A DNA stretch of 12,326 nucleotides from Desulfobacteraceae bacterium. GTDB taxonomy: Bacteria > Desulfobacterota > Desulfobacteria > Desulfobacterales > Desulfobacteraceae. Positions 7,095 to 12,326 of this stretch are shown here, one piece after another (the first letter of the stretch is position 1; each line of letters begins with the position of its first letter). A program made the translations under genes and the position numbers. Under the pieces are notes generated by a model, which saw only the letters and a program-made list of their open reading frames with translations, was not told where the DNA came from and ran no database searches. The stretch is taken from assembly GCA_003354055.1 (NCBI GenBank), contig PIVQ01000145.1:1-12326 (forward strand). The letters are read 5' to 3'.

Positions 7095-7898
7095 ATGAAT
7101 ATTATCGTACTCATGAAACAGGTGCCGGATACCGAAGCACCGGTGGAAATAGCAAGTTCCTGTGACCGCCTGGACACCGAAAATCTCAAATGGGCCATCA
7201 ACCCCTATGATGAATTTGCCCTGGAAGAGGCCCTGCTCATTAAAGAAGCCAAAGAAGATGTCACCGTCACTGTACTTACCGTCGGTCCGGACCGGGTTTC
7301 CGAAGCCATCCGGGTGGCCTATGCCATGGGTGTGGATAATGCCATCCACATCAATGACGAATATGATGAAGAGCAATTCGGGGCGGTTGATGCCTATACC
7401 ACCTCAAAGATCATTGCAAAGGTTCTGGAAGATACCCCCCACGATCTGATCATCGCAGGCAACCGGGCGGTGGATGATGACAATTACCAGGTACCGGCCC
7501 TTATATCCAAGATGCTGAACATCCCGATGATTTCCCTGGTCACCAGCCAGAAAATTGAAGACGGATCCATCGTCTGCGAGCAGAGCATTGACGGCGGCAC
7601 TGCGGTTGTAAAAGCTGCCCTACCCGCCATTATCACGGCGCAGAAAGGGTTAAACGATCCCAGATACCCGGCCTTCAGGGCCATCATGAAAGCCAAAAAG
7701 AAGAAGGTGGATGAACGGGAACTTACAGAGATTGGATTCAATCCTGAGACCCTGGGAGTTGCAGGTGCCAAGGTAAAGATCCGCACCCTGGAATTCCCGC
7801 AGGAAAGGGCAGAAGGCAAACGGATTGAAGGCAGCACCCCGGCTGAAAAAGCAGCGGAACTTGTCAGACTTCTCAGAGAAGAAGCCAACATCATTTAA
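7095..7898 (+). CDS. etfB: Electron transfer flavoprotein, beta subunit
   Basis: 267 residues, typical for EtfB, the AMP-binding subunit of the soluble heterodimeric ETF. It begins MNIIVLMKQVPDTEAPVEI, and NPYDEFALEEALLIKE is characteristic. Near the C-terminal third, LPAIITAQKGLNDPRYPAF followed by RAIMKAKKKKV (about 176-205) is the family's partner-recognition loop and signature. The nucleotide-site segment reads AGNRAVDDDNYQVPAL (121-136), unlike the DGDTAQVG motif of electron-bifurcating ETFs, so a simple one-electron carrier between the dehydrogenase and a quinone-linked acceptor is favoured. It starts 29 bp after the dehydrogenase with an AAGGAA ribosome site and is followed 17 bp later by etfA, so one operon is clear. 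Confidence 0.96.
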   Translation: MNIIVLMKQVPDTEAPVEIASSCDRLDTENLKWAINPYDEFALEEALLIKEAKEDVTVTVLTVGPDRVSEAIRVAYAMGVDNAIHINDEYDEEQFGAVDAYTTSKIIAKVLEDTPHDLIIAGNRAVDDDNYQVPALISKMLNIPMISLVTSQKIEDGSIVCEQSIDGGTAVVKAALPAIITAQKGLNDPRYPAFRAIMKAKKKKVDERELTEIGFNPETLGVAGAKVKIRTLEFPQERAEGKRIEGSTPAEKAAELVRLLREEANII

Positions 7899-7915
7899 GG
7901 ATAAGGAGAAAACCA

Positions 7916-8875
7916 ATGACACAAGATATACTCATCATTACCGAACTCTGGAATGAAAATTTCAGGAAAATATCCTTAGAAGCTGTAAGTGAAGGCAAAC
8001 GTCTGGCAAATACACTCGGCTCCTCTCTCACGGCCATGGTGCTGGGAGCAGGTGTTGAAGCACAGGCCAAAGAACTTGCCCTTTACGGGGCTGACACCAT
8101 TATCCTGGCAGATGACCCGGCCCTGAAGACCTTTCGCCCGTGTGAATATGAAAATGTAGTGACAGGCATCATCGAAGAACGGTCACCCGGAATAGTTATT
8201 TTCGGGGCCACCCGCCAGGGCAGAGAACTTTCCGCCTGCGTGGCAGCCCGTCTGGATGCAGGTCTGGCAGTTGAGTGCTCGGGACTGCTCTTAGAAGAAG
8301 GACGCCTTACGGCCACCCGGACCCTGTACGGTGGAAAAGTCATTGCCACCGTGGACATTGACGGTCCCATCCAGATGGTCTCCATCCGGCCTAATATCTT
8401 TGAAATTACCAAAGCTGAAGGCGCGGGCAAACTGGAAGCCATTACCGTTGAAATAGGTGAGGTGAACGTTACCCTGATCGAAGAAAAGATCGAAGTATCT
8501 GCCAAGGCAGAGCTCACCGAAGCTGATTATATTGTATCGGGCGGCAGGGGTTTGGACGGTGAAGACTTCAGTGTTGTCGAGGAGCTGGCCGACATACTCG
8601 GCGGTGCCGTGGGCGCCTCCCGAAACGCTGTGGATCTTGGCTGGCGACCCCAGTCCGACCAGGTGGGCCAGACCGGCAAGGTGGTCTCTCCCAAACTCTA
8701 CATTGCCTGCGGCATCTCCGGTGCCATGCAGCATGTGGCCGGTATGTCCACCTCCAATGTCATCGTTGGCATCAACAATGATCCGGATGCCTTGATTTTC
8801 AGAGCATCTGACTATTGTATTGTGGATGATCTGTTTGAGATCGTTCCTGCCATCACAGCTGAACTGAAAAAATAA
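7916..8875 (+). CDS. etfA: Electron transfer flavoprotein, alpha subunit
   Basis: 319 residues, standard for EtfA, which carries the redox FAD. The N-terminal half is the alpha/beta domain ([20 protein letters not shown] ...; [20 protein letters not shown]). The C-terminal half is the FAD domain: [11 protein letters not shown] near 207-217, [20 protein letters not shown] (about 233-252), then [17 protein letters not shown] and [14 protein letters not shown], the PROSITE-type EtfA signature. It has its own AAGGAGA ribosome site and lies 17 bp after etfB. With EtfB it should accept electrons from the upstream dehydrogenase. The onward acceptor (for example ETF:quinone oxidoreductase) is not encoded in the window. 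A terminator lies about 85 bp beyond the stop, marking the operon end. Confidence 0.97.
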   Translation: MTQDILIITELWNENFRKISLEAVSEGKRLANTLGSSLTAMVLGAGVEAQAKELALYGADTIILADDPALKTFRPCEYENVVTGIIEERSPGIVIFGATRQGRELSACVAARLDAGLAVECSGLLLEEGRLTATRTLYGGKVIATVDIDGPIQMVSIRPNIFEITKAEGAGKLEAITVEIGEVNVTLIEEKIEVSAKAELTEADYIVSGGRGLDGEDFSVVEELADILGGAVGASRNAVDLGWRPQSDQVGQTGKVVSPKLYIACGISGAMQHVAGMSTSNVIVGINNDPDALIFRASDYCIVDDLFEIVPAITAELKK

Positions 8876-8909
8876 ACCCGAAGAGAACCTTAAGTTTTCT
8901 CCCGGCTAA

Positions 8910-8958
8910 GGCGTGGCGTCAAATCTAAGTGAATAGCCGTCGATGGAAATGCCACGCC
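8910..8958 (+). repeat. Stem-loop in the 3' end of the etf transcript
   Basis: GGCGTGGCGT (8910-8919) pairs with ATGCCACGCC (8949-8958), ten pairs with one G-U, around a 29-base loop. It sits between the etfA stop and the terminator hairpin. There is no T-run directly after it. It may protect the 3' end of the message or be part of a larger structure with the terminator. Confidence 0.5.
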
Positions 8959-8982
8959 AACTACCTTGGGTGGTTTATTTTT
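8959..8982 (+). terminator. Rho-independent terminator of the dehydrogenase-etfBA operon
   Basis: AACTACC (8959-8965) and GGTGGTT (8969-8975) form a seven-pair stem with one G-U and a three-base loop, followed by TATTTTT. It begins immediately after the preceding stem-loop. It is the first good plus-strand terminator after etfA. Confidence 0.65.
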
Positions 8983-9031
8983 GATGCTCCGCCTAAGACA
9001 ATCCCAATTGCAATAGAAACCGGCCGGGGAG

Positions 9032-9066
9032 AAAAAAAAGACCGGGGTGCCTCAAACACCCCGGTC
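9032..9066 (-). terminator. Strong rho-independent terminator facing left, with no cognate gene
   Basis: A perfect ten-pair stem, GACCGGGGTG (9040-9049) with CACCCCGGTC (9057-9066), and a seven-base loop. On the minus strand the stem is followed by eight T residues (plus-strand A-run 9032-9039). On the plus strand the following CTTTCC is a poor tail, so the structure is oriented to stop leftward transcription. No minus-strand gene is recognisable to its right. Confidence 0.75.
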
Positions 9067-9091
9067 CTTTCCGTCGGCCCCTCACGCAAAA

Positions 9092-9150
9092 GTGTAATGC
9101 GTTACAGGTTTATCCATTACACATGTGACAACTTTATTACACCGTTACAC
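9092..9150. promoter_or_regulatory. Cluster of TGTAA/TTACA repeats, candidate operator
   Basis: Five copies of the half-site lie in 59 bp: GTGTAAT (9092-9098), GTTACA (9101-9106), ATTACAC (9116-9122), ATTACAC (9136-9142) and GTTACAC (9144-9150). The first two form the near-perfect palindrome TGTAATGCGTTACA (9093-9106). Repeated half-sites ahead of an operon suggest cooperative binding by a regulator, which is not identified. Confidence 0.45.
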
Positions 9151-9229
9151 TTGCATGCATAGTCCCTCCCCTTCCTCTGCCTATGCGGTCTTTCAGGCTT
9201 CGCGGCAATTTCCGACACCCGATCCTTCC

Positions 9230-9245
9230 ATGGCACAAATCTTGA
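9230..9245 (+). promoter_or_regulatory. Partial sigma-54-like promoter upstream of the OpuAC gene
   Basis: TGGCAC-AAATC-TTGAT has a perfect -24 hexamer and the right spacing, but the -12 GC doublet is GA. The predicted start would be near 9256, about 88 bases before the ATG at 9344. The missing C is a serious weakness. Confidence 0.3.
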
Positions 9246-9343
9246 TTCGTTTTCCCGGTAAGCAGCCAATACATGGTATTGGGCAACCAGGTATGGTAAA
9301 CTTTGACAGCGGACAAAACAGACCCGCCAAAGGAAATACTGAA

Positions 9344-10438
9344 ATGGGAAAAAAACAACTCCCCAAGGCAAATCAGATCATTATTGCAGTCCTGTTTTTA
9401 TTTCTTGCGGCCATGACATTTCACCTGACCCTACTTCCGAAGGATCCGGTTTCCATCCGTCTCCACGACGATCAGATCGATATCCAAAAACTGACCAATG
9501 CCATTGCCACCTTTATCATTGAAAAAGGATACGGATATCAGGTAAAACTTGTGGAAAGCACCATTAAAGAGGTCCATGAACGGCTGACGGAAGGAGATAT
9601 CGATATCACTCTTGAAATGTGGAAGGATAATAATCTGGCCTGGTACGACATGGCCGAAACAAAAGGGAATGTCGTAGATCTTGGCCCCATCTATACCGGC
9701 GGCCGCCAATACTGGATCATCCCCCGGTGGTATGCCCGGGAAAATAATATTACCTCTGTATTTCAGATGAAACAGCACTGGCGCGACTTTGCCAATCCTG
9801 AAGATCCTTCAAAAGGCATCTTCTTTAACTGCATTTTCGGATGGAGCTGCAGGGATATCAACCGGGTAAAACTTAAGGCCTACGGTCTGGACCGATATTT
9901 TAACACCGTATCCCCCTCGTCCCCCGAAGCGCTGGAAGCCATTTATAAGAACGCCCTGATGCGGGAACTCCCGGTATTCGGATACTATTGGGAACCCAAC
10001 GCCCTGATTGCCAACCAGGACTGGTATGCCCTGGAAGAACCGCCCCACTCAGCCCAAGTCTGGGAAACCATTATCCAGGCAGCCACGGATCCTGATGCAA
10101 AAAGCCCCGAAGAGGCCTGTGCATTCCGAGAAATCAACGTCCATAAAGTCGCCCACCATGATCTTCTGGACAAGGCCCCTGATGCCGCCCTCATGCTAAA
10201 AAAGATGAGAATCGATACCCGTATTTTTAATAAAGTCCTGTTCTCTAATGCCCAGCGCAATACCAGTCCCAAAGCTTTCCGGCAAATGGCCCTGCGTTTT
10301 CTTACAACTTACCCTGCCCAATGGCGCCCTTGGGTCACTGATAAGGCCGCTGAGAAGATAAAAACCGCCCTTGAATCGAGTGAGGATCAACTCCCGGTCA
10401 CCTCGGCAAATAAAAACGGAACCGACACGGAGGGGTAA
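9344..10438 (+). CDS. Glycine-betaine/choline-type binding protein (OpuAC family), membrane-anchored
   Basis: 364 residues from the ATG at 9344, chosen because AAAGGAAA lies about 9 bases upstream and the N-terminal segment fits. A hydrophobic stretch (about residues 9-31, ANQIIIAVLFLFLAAMTFHL) has no lipobox Cys and no obvious cleavage site, suggesting an uncleaved anchor with a periplasmic body. The body has OpuAC-type features: ATFIIEKGYGYQVKLVE, the GDIDITLEMWKDN motif, and a WSCRDIN segment, with Trp/Tyr-rich stretches (YWIIPRWYA, FGYYWEPNAL) that in relatives line the aromatic box for quaternary amines. Its stop overlaps the kinase start (TAATG), so the two are translationally coupled. 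No permease or ATPase gene is adjacent, which points to a sensory rather than transport role. The C-terminal ~20 residues are polar and probably disordered. Confidence 0.82.
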   Translation: MGKKQLPKANQIIIAVLFLFLAAMTFHLTLLPKDPVSIRLHDDQIDIQKLTNAIATFIIEKGYGYQVKLVESTIKEVHERLTEGDIDITLEMWKDNNLAWYDMAETKGNVVDLGPIYTGGRQYWIIPRWYARENNITSVFQMKQHWRDFANPEDPSKGIFFNCIFGWSCRDINRVKLKAYGLDRYFNTVSPSSPEALEAIYKNALMRELPVFGYYWEPNALIANQDWYALEEPPHSAQVWETIIQAATDPDAKSPEEACAFREINVHKVAHHDLLDKAPDAALMLKKMRIDTRIFNKVLFSNAQRNTSPKAFRQMALRFLTTYPAQWRPWVTDKAAEKIKTALESSEDQLPVTSANKNGTDTEG

Positions 10439-12326
10439 TGGGACGGTTCTTCAAACGTATCCACATAAAAATCATCTTCGGCGCCCTGATCCCCATTCTC
10501 CTGGTCATGGGGGTGATCACCCTGCTGGCCCTGGTGACCATTGAAAACACGGCCCTGGAGGTCGTGATCAAACGGGATACGGAGCTGGCTGAAATCGCTG
10601 CCAACCGATTGTCTGAAAATTTACAAAAATACCCCTTTCTTCTCCAGACCCTGGCGGAAAAAGATCCTTTAAACACCAAGGGTAAGGACCAGGCAGGGTC
10701 CATCGTTGCCCTGACCCGGAACTGGCTTCACATTTTTGACGGGGGGATTTTTATATACGATACCAAAGGCAATGTGACATGGTCTTACCCCGAACAAAAC
10801 CTATTGACTACCCCAAGGTTTCCGGACATCAGGGGGTTTGAAACCATTCAAAGCAGTCTGAGGCCTTATTTCTCAGATATTATTTCCACCGACTCTCCTG
10901 CCAGGAACATCATTGTCATTGGCGTACCTATTATCGGGCCAGACGGAGAATGCACAGGTGTCGTGGCGGGTATCAGCTCAGTAAACTACTCCACCCTGGG
11001 GGCTACATACACCAAGGTGCTGGAATATAAATCCGGGAAACGGAGCTATGCCTTTCTGGTGGACGGCAAGGGCAGGGCCCTATACCACCGCCACAGTTCT
11101 CTCATCGGATCAAAGATGGAGAACCGTAAAGCGGTTGAACGCGTGGTGGCGGGTGAAACCGGTGCCATGATCACGGAAAATGATTCAGGAGAACGGGTGA
11201 TCTCCGGCTTTGCACCGGTACCCGGAACCGGCTGGGGCATCGTGACCCAGGGGAACTGGAGCATGATCCAGGACCTGATCGGGTTTTATACCCGACTCTT
11301 TCTCATCATTCTCTGGGCCGGTGGCACACTGTCCGGTCTGCTGGTATTTTATCTGATCCAACGGCTTATGCGACCCATAAGGGACTTGACCCGGGGGGCG
11401 GAACAGGTTGCCAACGGGCAGTTCATTGAAATCCCGGTCAAACCCACGGGTGATGAAATCGAAATCCTGGCCAGACAATTCAACTCCATGGCCAGGGCCA
11501 CCAAATCCTCTTTTGCCAATATCAACAAGCGCCTCCATGACCTTGATATGGCAAGACGTGCCCTCAAGCAAAGCGAAGAAAAAATCTCAGGCATCATAAA
11601 TGCGGTCAATGATGCCATGCTCATGGTGGATGATACTGGTAAAATAAGGTGGATAAATGACAAGGGCAGAAAACTGTTCGGTGACGCTGCCGAAGAAAGC
11701 CCGTACTACGAAATCATTTACCAGCAGGCGGAACCACCCGATGATTGCATTATCAGAAAGTGTTTTACTACCGGCATTGAAAACGATACGGAACTTAAGA
11801 TTCTCAACATGGGAAAATTCCAGGATTTCTGGTGCACCTGCAATGTGGTCCAGCGCCATAGTGATGGCCAGGTCTCCCGGGTGGTGGCGGTGTGCAGAAA
11901 TCTGACCGAGAAAAAACGTCTCCGGGCCGAGGTATTAAGAAATGCCCAGCTGGCGGCTTTAGGAGAACTTGCCGCAGGCATTGCCCATGAGATCAACAAC
12001 CCCATCAACGGAATTATCAACTATGCCCAGATTATTGAGGACACAGGTAATTCCGACACGCCCCATGCCCAGTTGCCGTCCAGGATCATAAAGGAAGGAG
12101 AAAGGATCGCCATCATCGTAAGCAAACTCCTCTCATTTGCCAGGGCCGGCACTGAAAAAAAAGAACCGTTGATCTTTCAGGAGGTTATTGATGATGTGCT
12201 GGACCTGACCTCTACCATGCTGAAAAAAGAAAATATTATAATTGAAATGCACATCCCGGAGGGCCTGCCCGCTGCCAGAGCTGTGGTGCATCAGATCCGG
12301 CAGATATTTTTAAATATTATCTCAAA
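10438..12326 (+). CDS. Membrane sensor histidine kinase, dCache-HAMP-PAS-HisKA (partial, 3' end outside window)
   Basis: The frame is open from the ATG at 10438-10440 to the window end (629 codons) and has a GGAGGGG ribosome site inside the end of the previous gene. Domains in order: membrane helix about 14-35; an extracytoplasmic sensor about 36-278 resembling dCache (IFIYDTKGNVTWSYPE; RSYAFLVDGKGRALYHR; SGFAPVPGTGWGIVTQ); second helix about 284-306; HAMP about 304-358 (LMRPIRDLTRGAEQVANGQF); PAS about 380-495; and HisKA with phospho-acceptor His517 in GELAAGIAHEINNPINGI. The window ends inside the start of the ATPase domain (QIRQIFLNIIS). It should autophosphorylate and pass phosphate to a response regulator not seen here, perhaps just downstream. 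Coupling to the OpuAC-type protein suggests that protein presents ligand to the sensor domain. Confidence 0.92.
   Translation, partial: MGRFFKRIHIKIIFGALIPILLVMGVITLLALVTIENTALEVVIKRDTELAEIAANRLSENLQKYPFLLQTLAEKDPLNTKGKDQAGSIVALTRNWLHIFDGGIFIYDTKGNVTWSYPEQNLLTTPRFPDIRGFETIQSSLRPYFSDIISTDSPARNIIVIGVPIIGPDGECTGVVAGISSVNYSTLGATYTKVLEYKSGKRSYAFLVDGKGRALYHRHSSLIGSKMENRKAVERVVAGETGAMITENDSGERVISGFAPVPGTGWGIVTQGNWSMIQDLIGFYTRLFLIILWAGGTLSGLLVFYLIQRLMRPIRDLTRGAEQVANGQFIEIPVKPTGDEIEILARQFNSMARATKSSFANINKRLHDLDMARRALKQSEEKISGIINAVNDAMLMVDDTGKIRWINDKGRKLFGDAAEESPYYEIIYQQAEPPDDCIIRKCFTTGIENDTELKILNMGKFQDFWCTCNVVQRHSDGQVSRVVAVCRNLTEKKRLRAEVLRNAQLAALGELAAGIAHEINNPINGIINYAQIIEDTGNSDTPHAQLPSRIIKEGERIAIIVSKLLSFARAGTEKKEPLIFQEVIDDVLDLTSTMLKKENIIIEMHIPEGLPAARAVVHQIRQIFLNIIS

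Larger units (their letters stand above)
8983..9343. other. Intergenic region before the OpuAC-kinase operon
   Basis: About 360 bp without a supportable gene. It contains, in order, an isolated minus-strand terminator (9032-9066), a cluster of TGTAA/TTACA repeats (9092-9150) and a partial sigma-54-like match (9230-9245), each listed separately. A reading frame from 9125 runs into the OpuAC gene in frame, but its 73 extra residues look non-coding and it lacks a ribosome site. Confidence 0.6.

Noticed and set aside
9303..9308. TTGACA as a -35 box before the OpuAC gene
   Set aside because: No -10-like hexamer occurs 16-18 bases downstream, and it is too close to the start codon.
9125..9343. An upstream in-frame extension of the OpuAC-type gene starting at 9125
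   Set aside because: The 73 extra residues are low-complexity and unlike any export signal, there is no ribosome site, and the stretch covers the repeat cluster. The ATG at 9344 has AAAGGAAA and is followed at once by a membrane segment.
9066..9343. A small protein-coding gene on the minus strand ending at the orphan terminator
   Set aside because: The minus-strand frames here have no convincing ribosome site or recognisable protein; a non-coding RNA remains possible.

Overview
The window looks like chromosomal DNA of an anaerobic Gram-negative bacterium, most likely a sulfate-reducing Desulfobacterota of the Desulfobacteraceae type. This is inferred from gene style: a PAS-AAA+ sigma-54 activator with a TyrR-like HTH, small solute-binding proteins of the SBP_bac_3 type, a dCache-HAMP-PAS histidine kinase, and an ETF-linked N-methyl amino-acid dehydrogenase. 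No rRNA, tRNA, CRISPR array or insertion sequence was seen. The left ~2 kb is visibly more A+T-rich than the rest.

Layout. 1-1315 (minus): a LysE/RhtB-type amino-acid exporter cut by the window edge, preceded by an AraC-family regulator. 1316-1597: non-coding, with a long stem-loop. 1598-2887 (plus): two periplasmic solute-binding-like proteins; the first is about 100 residues short and is probably decayed. 2904-4316 (minus): a sigma-54 activator. 4317-4620: a regulatory region with a convincing -24/-12 promoter reading right, a plausible one reading left and several inverted repeats between them. 4621-8875 (plus): a three-gene operon encoding a dimethylglycine/sarcosine-dehydrogenase-like flavoprotein fused to a GcvT-type folate domain, then etfB and etfA. 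8876-9343: two hairpins after etfA (the second a good terminator), an isolated minus-strand terminator, and a cluster of TGTAA/TTACA repeats. 9344-12326 (plus): a glycine-betaine-type (OpuAC) binding protein overlapping a membrane histidine kinase that runs off the window.

How the genes may work together. The central operon fits oxidative demethylation of dimethylglycine, sarcosine or a related N-methylated amino acid: the DAO-type domain oxidises the N-methyl group, the GcvT-like domain passes the one-carbon unit to tetrahydrofolate, and EtfAB takes the electrons. The divergent activator probably switches this operon on through the sigma-54 promoter. The OpuAC-type protein has no transporter subunits beside it, appears membrane-anchored, and overlaps a kinase gene, so it may report external betaine-type solutes to the kinase rather than feed an ABC importer. 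That arrangement (betaine-type receptor, kinase and ETF-linked demethylation operon) is the most interesting hypothesis here; the substrate and the receptor-kinase link are inferences.
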